Origin: Miscanthus floridulus
Lineage: Eukaryota > Streptophyta > Magnoliopsida > Poales > Poaceae
Direction of reading: 5' to 3'
Assembly: GCF_019320115.1 (NCBI RefSeq)
Contig: NC_089586.1
Span: forward strand, 3,062,804 to 3,126,803
Length of the DNA: 64,000 nucleotides
Within the stretch, counting starts at the first letter, position 1; every line of letters starts with the position of its first letter. This document shows positions 23,330-34,514 of this stretch, piece by piece. A program made the translations under genes and the position numbers. The notes beneath the pieces are model-generated. The model made no database searches. It saw only the letters and a list, made by a program, of their open reading frames with translations, and was not told where the DNA came from.

Positions 23330-26200
23330 CCTAAATTCCAATAGGATCTAGCACATCACGTCCTTCATCGCGCTGTGCAAAGGGTATCTAGGGATCAAAC
23401 CCCACTTCAAGCTATGGAGGTACTTCTTCTCTGTCTGCACAAGAAAAGGGAGAGAAGTAGGGACCTATCGGTGCCGATGGGGTGTGCAGGTATCCACCTC
23501 CAAGGCCACTGGTCCGCTAAGTACATGACCTATCCACAGTCGAGGTCCAATAAGGGATGGCACGCGCTTTGGTTCTATGTGAAGGACGATGCCGCCGCCC
23601 CCTTGCTGGACTTCCCTAGACGCCTCATCGAAGAGGCGCCGTAGGTGTGGCAGTGAGGACCTCCCAAGAAGGAAAAGAAGAGTATGTGTGATAACCTTGA
23701 TGCCATTGTGTTCCTAAAGAGCCACGGCCTTCATGGGACTGGTGTCATCAAGGCATATCACGCGACAAGGGTGGCACTGCTGATGGCGTGTGCCCTCCCG
23801 CTATATGGGATGATGCCCGGTGCGTAGCTCGATGGGACGGTGCTCGCCCATGAGAGCGGCGAACCACACCATAGAGGAGAAGAGGAAGAAGGAGAAGGAT
23901 GACAAGAAGGTGAAGCGACGGGTGAAGGAGCAAGCAAACCTGAACTGAGGAAGGCGGCAGCAAGGCTTGGAGGAGGAGGAAGAAGAAAAAGAAGAAGAAG
24001 GAGATGGCTCTAGGTCACCCGTCCAATGGGATGAGCTGGGAGGAGAGGATGAGGACCCATCTCTGCCATAGGTGGGGCCTTTCCCATGGCATGCCCTAGG
24101 GCAGGAGGGGGAGGATGTGCCCCCAAAGCTAGCGGAATCAAGCTGCCCCACTCCATCTGGGCATCCCTTGGCTCCCCTAGAGCCGGTGGGAATAGACCGC
24201 TCCACTCCATCTAGGTCTTCCAAGGTGCCCCTAAAGCCTACGGTGACTAGCCGCTCCAATTCAATCGGACCCTCTGAGCAGAGGGAGGGCTCAAAGCGGC
24301 AATGCGTTGATGAGACGTAGCCAGGGTCGGGCGGACCGACCCCAAAACATCATCATCCAGTGGCGTCGAGGCGAGTTAAGAGTTTTTTTGTCCTTTCATT
24401 CTAACGAATTTTTGCCATCAACTAATCATAATGTCCTTCGTAGCATTGGAGGATGTAGGACTATCCTTAGGCTTGCACTGAAGAAGAGCCTTGCCCTCTG
24501 GTAGGCGTGCCAGGAACCGATGTTATGTCAGAGGTGAGCGGGAGTGGCGCTGGGGCGGCCGTGGCGCCAACTAGAGGGGCAAACCGGTGGCTATGTCCAT
24601 GGGGGAGCAGACAAAGGAGGGCATGTCCAAGATGCCCATGGTGAATGTGGCATGGCCAAGTGTGGCCACAACAACATAGGCAGAAACGGCGCAGCAGGGG
24701 CCGTCATCCGCGTAGGTGGCCACGACATCACAGAAAAAAAACAACATAGTTAGAGCCATCATCCACATAGGTGGCCGCCTCTATGGTGGGGTAGATGGAG
24801 GAGGACACACCCGAGGCATCTGTGGCAGATGTGGCATAGCCAGGTGCGGCCATGATGTCATAGGTGGAGATGGCGCAACCGGAGCCATCCTTCTAAGCAG
24901 GTGGCTTCGTCTATGGTAGGGCGGATGGGAGAGGGTGCACTAAAGGCATCCTTAACCGATGTGGCAATAGGATAGGCCTCTATGTCCATGCCACCCACCC
25001 CCTCTACCACTAGAGGAGCCATGCTAGAGGAGTTGCTACCGCAAGAGGGGTCGGTGCTGCTTGGGATCGACACAGAGCCATCCCGGTCTCTAGTTCGTGT
25101 GGGCGATGACCTGTACACATGTGGAGGATCCCAGATCTGGTGGGCAGAATGGCAAGACCCTGGGGTGATGCTTTTTGCCCTTGATGACACCGCAGAGGAG
25201 AGGGAATGGGGGAGAGTCCACACGGAGGTTGGGACCACGGTTCGCGCCCTGACCACCATGCTGAGCTTGTTATGTGACATCGTCACCCCAGTTGGCTAGG
25301 TATGATATGATCATGTTTTCAACTCTCATTTTCCCTTTCCATGCCTCTAAGTCTTGTCCTCTCTGTAGTCCCTTATGGTCCGTAGATGGGAGAAGTCCTA
25401 ATTCCTTTATCGTGAAAAGGACGTTTGGGACCACCTCACCGAAGAGACATGGCGGAGTGAAGGGCTGGCCACATAGCTCACCATCACCTATCAGGAGGTG
25501 GCTAAACTTGCCCCAGCCCCTCGGGAGCTGGCTAACCTCCAAGTCAGGGAGAAGGATGCTTGCGAGGATGCCAGCAAGGCCAAGGAGAAGCTCACGGCCC
25601 TGATCGAGTGGATGCATAGGGACACCGCGGAGTCTGAGCCACTTTGGAAGGAGCTGGACAATTTGCTCCAAACCATAGAGGGGCTCCACATAGAGCGTGA
25701 CTTGGCTCACTAGGAGTGCACCATCGCCCAACAGCGGATCGACCTCCTCAAGGGAGAGCTTGAGGAGGAGAGGGACCTAAAGGTTGAGGCCGAGGATGTG
25801 AATGCCAGGCTCACCACAGAGGCCGGTTGGCTCCAGGAAGAGATCTAAAGGCTAGAGGCCAAGGTGATCTGGCAGCGTGAAGGGGTGCACAAGATCTAGG
25901 CAGACTTGGAAGGTGAGCCTTCGATTTCCCTTTTTGTCCTTATTCCTAGAATCCACGGTTGGTCTTTTGACGCGGTTGGTGTGTGACCTAGACAGGCCTT
26001 GATGATAAGCTTGGGGCAGAGGTGGTGAAGAGTCATGGCCTAGAGAGGGAGCTTAGCGAAGTGAAGGACTCCCTCCTGAAGGAGAGCGACGAGCATGATA
26101 CCCTACGTGTCACCGTCTAGCTGGTCTACGATGACCTCGAGCTAGCCCCGAAGCAGGAGACGTGCTCGCTCGTGGTTCATGCTATCTAAATTGTAGATTG
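23330..26200 (+). pseudogene. Antisense accessory ORF of Tat element: gypsy-type transposon domain plus coiled coil
   Basis: On the strand opposite to gag-pol, translated pieces include GCAGIHLQGHWSAKYMTYPQ (23490-23550) and KGWHALWFYVKDD (23550-23590), which resemble the plant putative gypsy-type transposon domain (Pfam PF04195 as I remember it). Downstream is a long heptad-rich region (25490-25900: ELANLQVREKD, AKEKLTALIEW, LLKGELEEERDLKVEAE). Many stops and frameshifts break it. Antisense ORFs between pol and the 3' LTR are known in Tat-lineage elements such as Grande. The reach up to the LTR at 23308 shows that this is the 3' end of copy 2. The function of the product family is unknown. 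Confidence 0.7.
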
Positions 26201-26699
26201 AGCGTGCAAGATCGCGAGGCATGTGCTTCACTTCAGCATTCATCGGTCATTTGTGATTGCTCATTCTCATTATGAGAACATCAATCTACCGATGATGAGT
26301 CAAGGCTACGCACCCGGCTGGAGGAGATTAGGAAGATAGTGGCCCCTAGTGCAGGATCTAGCTATAAAGATCAAGGACGAAGTCATCCCCTCAAGGGGTT
26401 AGTTAGTTGGATGAGCTAGGCGGTGAACTTGTAAAAAATGGATAAGTTTTTAACTTTTGTTTTGGCCAAACAGACTTTAGACCCTTCTCTTCTTTTATGT
26501 ATAAAAAGGTTGATGCAATCTGACCCCTTCTGACATTAAGGTTGTAAAGCTTGAGGTGTGGGCAAAAAAACTCTGATCACGCTAGTGAGCAAAAGCACCA
26601 TAGCTGCTGGGGCATAGGTTTCTTATGGTCTGAACAGTTTTGCTCAGCGTTTATTTTCAAAACTCTTGCTTCAAGATCTTAACATAAGGAGGGATCAGG

Positions 26700-27961
26700 G
26701 GCATAGAATCTTTCTAAGTACATATATTCTTATCAGCACCCAAATGAGGCCTGACCCCTTGCCATTGTTGGGGTTGAGTGTCACTAAAGATTGAGAAAAT
26801 GATAGCGAAACCAATAAGAGAAAGTGTTTTTGCGTTTTAGAAATATCATTGTTAATTTTCATAATACAGGCATAGACTAGGGGTAAAAGCGACATAGCTG
26901 CTCGATGTTCCAAGCGTTGGTGAAGACTTTGCCATCGATGGACTTGAGCTTGTAGGTGCCCGGTCGGAGCACCTCCATGACAATGTACGGTCCCTCCCAC
27001 GGTGGAGAGAGCTTGTGGTGGTTCTTGTTGCTCTAGACAAGGTAGAGCACTAGGTCCCTGACGTTGAAGGCCTGGCCCTAAACATGGTGGTCATGGTACC
27101 GGCATAATGCTTGTTGGTACTTGGCCGAGTGAAGGAGGGCAACATCGCGTGCTTCATCAAGCTAATCCATGGTGTCCTTGAGGGACGTCTTGGCTCCTTG
27201 CTCATTGTACGTTGTGACCCTCAACGCTCCGTAGTCAAGGTCATTCGGGAGGACCGCTTCAGAACCATAGACCATGAAGAAAGGCGTGTAGCTAGTCTCC
27301 CGGCTAGGGGTCATCCTCAAGCTCTAGAGTATCACAGGAAGCTCCATAGCCCATCATCCGCCGAATTTGTTTAGTCAGTTGAAGATTCTAGGCTTGAGCC
27401 TTGCAAGACCATGCCATTCGTGCACTCGACTAGCTTGTTTGTGTGGGGGTGCGCCATGGCAGCCCAGTCAACGTGGATGTGGCAGTCATCACAAAATTGG
27501 AGGAATTTTTTCCCGGTGAACTGCGTGTCATTGTCCTTGGTGATGGAGTTTGGGACTCCAAAGCGGTGGGTGATGTCGAGGAAGAATTGCATGGCCTACT
27601 CAGATTTGATCATAGAAATTGATCGAGCCTCTATCCACTTCATGAACTTGTGCATGGTGACAAGCAAATGCGTGTAGCCCTCGAGTGCCCATTTCAGGGG
27701 TCTGACCAGATCAAGCATCCAGACCATGAATGGCCATGTGTAGTTGGGGACAGCCATGGACTTCATGTAGCACGGTCGTCCAAAGATGGCGTGGTAGGTT
27801 CCCTGGAACCCAACCACCTCAAAGGTGAGGGTCTCCATCCTATAGTTGGCTAGATCCCCAAAGGTGATGGGCAGGTTGATCTGCCCTAGCGATATGGCTT
27901 GTTTCCCTAGCACGATACCATGAAAAGGCGCCTCGATCAGTCGGACACATGACCGATTGAT
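26700..27961 (-). pseudogene. Tat copy 2 protease fused by deletion to integrase
   Basis: From the right, the minus strand reads the retropepsin-region block (LPITFGDLANYRMETLTF, GRPCYMKSMAVPNYT). It then passes without a break, near 27735, into integrase sequence (WPFMVWMLDLV, YTHLLVTMHKFMKWIEAR), then SITKDNDTQFTG and AHPHTNKLVE of the core, and near 26890-27010 the C-terminal block (LSPPWEGPYIVMEVLRPGTYKL, WNIEQL). Reverse transcriptase and RNase H are missing, so this copy was non-autonomous. The intact order is seen in copy 1, where protease is followed by reverse transcriptase. The core catalytic Glu block is partly kept (NKLVECTNG). Confidence 0.85.
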
Positions 27962-29452
27962 TGAAAGGTCCTAATATGGCTAGAGGGGGGTGAATAGCAA
28001 ATTTAAAAATCTACAAACCAACTAGAGCAATTTGATTAGTATAACAAATAGTGAAATGTAAACTTACTCTAGCTCTACAAGGGTTGCAAGCTACCTATCC
28101 AACAATTCTAGTTACTATGATCACTAGACAATCAATTTGCTAAGCCACTACTCACTAAGAGCTCTCACACTTGCTACACTAAAGAGCTCCACTAGATGAA
28201 CTCAAAACAACAAAGCAAGCTCTCAATTCTAACTACACTAAAGAGCTTGCTACAACTAGTTTGCAAGAATATAAATGAGTGAGTAGGGTGATTATACTGT
28301 TGTGTAGAGGAGTGAACCAATCACAAGATGAACACTAAATCAATCACTGAAAGAATACCAAAGGGCAAGAGACAACTAATTTTCTCTCGAGGTTCACGTG
28401 CTTGCCAACACGCTATGTCCCCATTGTGTTGACCAACACTTGATGGTTCGGTGGCTAAGAGGTGTTGCACAAACCTCATCCACATAATTGGACACCGTAA
28501 GAACCTACCCACAAGTGAGGCAACTCAATGACACGAGCCATCCACTAGGGTTACCTTTTGGTGCTCTACTGGGGAGGTACAAATCCCCTTACAATCACCG
28601 AAGATGGCCACAAACAATCACCAACTCATGCCAATCCTCCTCCATTGCTCTAAGCCATCTAGGTGGTGGCAACCACTAAGAGCAACAAGTGAATCCCGCA
28701 ACGAAACACGAACACCAAGTGCCACTAGATGCAAACACTCAAAAAATGCACTTGGATTCTCCCTCAATCTCACAAAGATGATGAATCAATGATGGAGATG
28801 AGTGGGAGGGCTTTGGCTAAGCTCACAAGGTTGCTATGTCAATGCAAATGGCCAAGAGGGTGAGCTTGAGCCGGCCATGAGGCTTAAATAGAAGCCCCTA
28901 TGAAATAGAGCCGTTGGCTCCTCAGTCCACTAAAAATGGTACGACTAGACATGCAGGTCAGATCGATTGGACATAGCACCCTAGCGTCTGGTCGCGCGAT
29001 GCATGCCATGTGGCCCCTACTTCAAATGTTGATCGCCTGATCTCAACAGTCATCAGTGCACTTAAGTTGTGACCAGACGCGCTGCTCAAAGTGATCGAAC
29101 GCACCAACACCAGCGTCCGGTCATTTCTAGTAAGATTCCACTTGTGACATGACGCGTCCAGTTGATCACGACTGGATGTAGGACCCCAGCATCCGGTCAC
29201 TTCCAGTAAGCTTCTAGAGGTGGAAATTCATGACCGAACGCATCTGGTCACGCCTGACCGGACTCGCCCAGCATTCAATCACTCACGGTCTTCTCCATGC
29301 ACTGCCACATCAGCGGTACTAGACGTAGCTAGCCAGCGTCCGGTCATGAAGTGACCCAGTGTCTGGTCGAAGACCGACGCCAGCGTCTTCACTGCTTCCA
29401 CTAACCAGATGCTTCGATCCAGTTGAGACAAGCGTCCGGTGCACTCTATGAA

Positions 29453-32400
29453 TGTCGCAGAACCGACCAGTTTATAAGAGTACAAGTACAATGGTAGCCC
29501 ACAAGTGGTCGCACTGTCATACTTGAACCCATATAAACCCAGTAGTCCATCGAGTACCACGACGGGTCTCGATAAACAATTTATAACAACCAAGATCGTA
29601 CATGATTCAACATACATGTCACATATTACATAAGGTTCATAGATACATTTTCATCATCAGAGTATGAAATAAAGTTATTACAAACCAAGTTTGATAGATA
29701 AAAGCGGAAGCAAATTAAGTTTGAAAGTAGCATTTGCCAACATAGTTTAATACAGTGCCAACATACGATCACAGTCCACAAAAGCATGTAGAAGGATTAA
29801 TAAAGAAGCCTACCCAAGGCTTACTCCTCATCCACAGCGGGATAGAAGCAACTCTTGCAATAACCATGATACACAGTGCCATCTGCAACAATGGAAAATA
29901 AAACTCTAAGTACGAGAAGGTACTCAGCTAGACTTACCCGTCATAAACTAGAAATAAAATGACTCTAAGGATCATGCCAGGCTGTATAAGTGGACATAGC
30001 ACGACAAGATTTTGCATAAAACGTGATTAACTTAGTTATATGGTTATAATTCTGTTATCAAGTTAATTATGACTATCCATTCCTAAATTAGCAACTATCC
30101 TGTGCCACACATATGGTATATCATTTTAAGAGCATACAATAGTAACCATAGCTGGTATTGTAATTCCATGTTTATCCAAACCATCATATTCCATAATACA
30201 GTTACTACGAGGTTGGAGCTAGCCATGTGTCTCACTAACCGGGAGAGACGGCGATTCGAATCGATTTCAACTAGCTGGGAATTTATTCCTAACACAAACC
30301 CGAGTCTACCAGCCACGGTAGCCTTAGGTCACCTTTGATACAACTCAAGTATATATTTCACGGGTTCACCCAGCGCCGCACAATCAGGGACACCAAATGC
30401 CAAGACGTTCAGGCCTAGCCTACCCTTGGGCTCAGTCTGGCTCCCCACACATCCTTACTACCATCTAGAGTGCGCACTCTTACAAAGCGGGGCTTGGCCT
30501 GAGTTGATCTACTCGGCTTCATGGTCGGAACGAGTTATTCGGCCAGCTAAGTGATAGGCATGCGTTCAATCTTGTCAAAAGGTCCAACAACGGTACGGTC
30601 CTTAATCGGCACAAATGGAATCACATGAGTCAACCTACCATAGACTCCGTCCGGCCTCAATTTATATTACCCCATGGTTCTTTTCCACGATAGCAAATAT
30701 AGCCAACCGTGCTTCGGTATCCACCTATATCTCGCAGGTGATAGAAAATCATCCGACTTCTACCGATCTAAGCATGGCTAAGCATATATTCAATCCTGGA
30801 CCTACATAGGGTTAAAGGTAGTAATTCTAGATAAGGAATTCATATGCATCAAGTGGTTCCAATCAACTCTTATAACCTAATGCATCAATCATAAAGGACT
30901 CGAGTAATATTTTATAAAATACTAGGAGACTTAAAATGCTCTGGGGCTTGCCTTTCAGAAAGGAAGTGGGGTGTGATTAGGGCACTCTAGAAGCTCTTCT
31001 AGGGTCTGCTCCTCGGCTTCAAGAGCTGTGGCTTGAGAAATCTCCTACTGGTCCCCTTCCTCTCCTTTGTTGAATTCCAGCAACGTTATCTCCTCTGTCG
31101 ATCCTAGATGCATGAGTATGGCATAAGATATTGCGAATGCATACATGCTGACAAATATAGTATGATGATACATGATGAATGGATTCTTATAAGTATTCTC
31201 AATAGCATGGTGTTAAAGAAATAACAAGTGCATCACATTTTACTGAGTATGTGCATATCTCTTATTGATCACTTAATCAAAAACTTCAACAATTCTTTTA
31301 CTACACCACAAAACAGTAGCTACTCGTTTTACTCATAACTGAAGTTCTACTTACCCAAAAGTGGTGATCTTCGACTTTCTGGAAAGCTTATAAAATTATC
31401 TACAACTTTATTTTAATACTTTTACTGTGATTCAAGAGTTATATAGGACAAACAAATCATTCAATCAAATCTGTCCAGAAAGTAAACCTTTCAAACAGCA
31501 AATTTGTAACAGCTAGAACTCAAAACCCCTAAGTCCTATGGCTGTGAAAATTTAACACAAGGTAGATTAGTAAGTTATCTACAACTTTGTTATTAACAAG
31601 TTTTACAGCAGAGACCATTATCCTTGTGACATCATCAACACAATCAAAACTATACATGCAGTCTTGTATTTGAATGATAAAGCGATGATTAGTTATTTGT
31701 ATACAATCGATGGCTTCTTAGCCTTACCATTGATATCAACAGTTACTATGCATCATAAGAACCATAGAAAACATCATGCTTAATCACAATATAATTATTT
31801 AAATGCCTTTATCAATTTACTAAAATACTTAGGATAAATAATAAACATATACCAAATGTATATCATAAATTCTCAGAAATTTACAGTGGAAAGGAAAATC
31901 TATAACTAAAAATCTATTCATGCACTGACTTTCAAATTTTTACCAGAGCTTATACTTATCAAGAAAAGCTCACCATATAAATTTCATAATTTTTGGATCA
32001 TAGGAACTCTAGATATAAATTAAACAAGTTTGCATATATTAAAAAACACATTTCAAGTTTCATTTTAAATCTTCCAGAAACTCTACTACAAATGCTAATA
32101 TCATATTTTTCATAAATACTACACTTCCTAAAGAACACTACAAAATTTGGTTCACAATATTTGGATCTCTACAGCTCCACTTCTCATTTTTCAAAGTTGC
32201 ACATAAAACAGGAAATAAATGAACTATCCTACTGTTGTACAGTCAGTGACAACTGGGACCCGCTGTCAGTTGGCCCCATGCGTCAGTGAAACAAAATAGG
32301 GCAGCGGCGTTGCTCAATGCTTGCGCGGCCATAGTTCATCGCCGGCGAGTCCTCCGGCGAAGACAAGTGGACCGACGTGTTCTAAAGAGCAATACGCGTC

Positions 32401-34008
32401 TACTGATCTAGGTGGTGGCAGTGCAGGTGTGGCGGAGCATGCTCGTCGTCGGCCATGGTAGCATGGTGGCGCTGCTCTACGGTGCGCTGGCCATGGCGAA
32501 GCCAACTGAGGAGCACACAAGATCCGTGGTGACCTAGTGAATCTATTTCTACTTCCCAAGCCCGATGAAAGGCTCCGACGAGCTTCGGCCATGGCGTGGT
32601 GGCGCGGAGGTGAGAGCGCGGCGGCATGGGTCACCGTGTTCCACATTGGCGAGACCACTAACATTGGTAACACCATAGCATGAGCTAACACCCATCCTAA
32701 CCAAGCCCCAATGCCAATAACTGGAAGAAAAGCACGCGTGAGCCAAACGATGGCGAGTTCGCCGTGGAGGTGGCCATGGCGGCCGAGATTTCTGGCGAGA
32801 GGGAAAAAGGTGAATACGCCCTCACCGAAGCTCTATTGACGTAGCGAATATGTTGAGGTGGTGGAGGTGGACATGGCGTAGCTATGGGCGAGATGGAGGC
32901 GATGGCAGTGCGGTGGAGCGCACGCGAGGCGACGGCGGAGGTGATGCTGTGCTCCACGGTGTGGCTTGGTTTCGTGGTGAGAGGCAAGGCTAGCACTGGG
33001 GAGTGAGAGAGCTGATAGGAGTGAGTGGAAATGGAGCACGATACGGTGCAGATAAGGGCTACCAGCGCGCGGCATTGAGGCCAGGCGTCGGCCAACGGTG
33101 GCCACGCGGCGGCCATGCTCTGTCCATGGTCGGCCATGATAGAGCGCGGTGCGGTGTCGATCAGGGCATGAACCTGAGCCTGACAGCGAGATTACAAGTC
33201 GATCAAACTGCTAAACCGTAGCTCCATAGTGCAAACAATCTAAATGGAACTTGTAGACCTATATACCAGCTCCAATTGCTCTTAAAGAATCATGTGCTAA
33301 TTCTCAACCAATCTCAAGTAATATCATCCCAAAATCGAGGTTGTCAAACTGTCAGTGTAAATGACTTAGCAAAATTTGCTAAGTGTTGAAAACAATGAAA
33401 AGCTAATTTTTGTGAGTCCATTTCAAGCATGTTAGAAGCTAAATGAGTCTATGACCCAAACATAAAAGTTGTTCCCCTTATAAAATACTACAACTTTACT
33501 TTAGTGACCACGTCCATGCAAAGTCTCTATCATATGGTTCAAACTTGGTCAAACACATTACATTCACAAGATGACTTATACATGAACTATGACTTAGTGA
33601 CCACTTTAGCCCTAACCATGAATACCAAAGTTGTTTATAATGATATTCTGAACATGTTTAAGCTAATTATAAAGTCACACAATCATTTCATACATTGGTT
33701 ACACATAAAGCTCTCCAGGTCAACACCCATAGCATCACTTAAGTACTTGATCATACAAAATGATCTTCATGAACCATGTTCCCTTTGTCATGCTAAGTGT
33801 AGCTAATATGTTTTAGTGACTAACATCAACCATCTACATGTATTCACTCATGATCACATGCATAAATACAAAGAAACATAAAATAACAAGCATGTTTCAT
33901 ATGTTTCAGTCACATGTTTCAAATGTAAGAGCTCAAATATGAATGCTTCATGCTCATGCTCATGCAATGCAGGTCAATTTATGCAAGGCTAACACCTAGG
34001 GTGTTACA
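29453..34008 (-). mobile_element. Solo LTR of family A Tekay-like element, minus orientation
   Basis: On the minus strand it starts TGTAACACCCTAGGTGTTAGCC-like at 34008 and ends CGGTTCTGCGACA at 29453. It is flanked on both sides by ATGAA (29448-29452 and 34009-34013), a perfect 5-bp target duplication. It matches the family A LTR at 1083-5699 in its ends, its GGCAAGCCCC motif, the GC-rich core (32230-33220) and its length (4556 against 4617 bp). It lies inside the 27962-34514 insertion, so it is the youngest layer there. The perfect duplication fits a recent insertion compared with the others. Confidence 0.93.
30955..31113 (-). pseudogene. Acidic mini-ORF in family A solo LTR (53 codons, one internal TAG)
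   Basis: An ATG at 31113 opens a frame MHLGSTEEITLLEF that meets one TAG after 22 codons. It then continues EAEEQTLEELLECPNH to a TGA, right before GGCAAGCCCC. The family A LTR at about 4083-4230 has the matching pieces TLLEFEEP and ECPDH, also just before GGCAAGCCCC, but with more damage. It parallels the family B mini-ORFs. The first codons (ATGCAT) are also shared with family B. Confidence 0.4.
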
Positions 34009-34514
34009 ATGAAACCTTGTCTTTTCTGTATAGGGTGCCGATGAAGTTTCTTACCCTTGCTCCCAAGTGCTAAACACAATGTGTATCACCTTTGTGCATG
34101 TGTGTTAGCATATTTTCACAAACATTTTCAAGGGTGTTAGCACTCCACTAGATCCTAAATGCATATGCAATGAGTTAGAGCATCTAGTGGCACTTTGATA
34201 ACCGCATTTTGATACGAGTTTCACCCCTCTTAATAGTACGGCTATCTATCCTAAATGTGATCACACTCACTAAGTGTCTCGATCACTAGAACGAAAAGCT
34301 TCTATCAAGTTTCACCTTTGCCTTGAGCCTTTTGTTTTCTCTCTTCTTTTTCTGAGTTCAAGCATTTGATCATCACCATGTCATCACCATCATCATGTCA
34401 TGATCACCATTGCTTCACCACTTGGACTAGTGCTACCTATCACATAATCACTTTGATAAACTAGGTTAGCACTTAGGGTTTCATCAATTCACCAAAACTA
34501 AACTAGAGCTTTCA

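Larger units (their letters stand above)
27962..34514 (+). mobile_element. LTR-like insertion with TGAAAG/CTTTCA ends, split by a solo LTR
   Basis: Ends are TGAAAGGTCCTAAT at 27962 and AGAGCTTTCA at 34514, perfect 6-bp inverted ends of TG..CA type. They are flanked by TTGAT (27957-27961) and TCGAT (34515-34519). Removing the nested LTR at 29453-34008 leaves about 2.0 kb with no coding sequence, most simply a solo LTR. The layout and opening (a GAAAGGTCCTAAT block followed by GGGGGGTGAATAG) recall LTRs of SIRE/Maximus-type copia elements, but that name is from memory. A repeated GCGTCCGGTC motif fills 28930-29450. The strand is assigned by convention only. Confidence 0.75.

Noticed and set aside
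32314..33137. Minus-strand frames of 125-146 aa in the family A solo LTR
   Set aside because: Compositional frames in the GC-rich LTR core, without recognisable domains.
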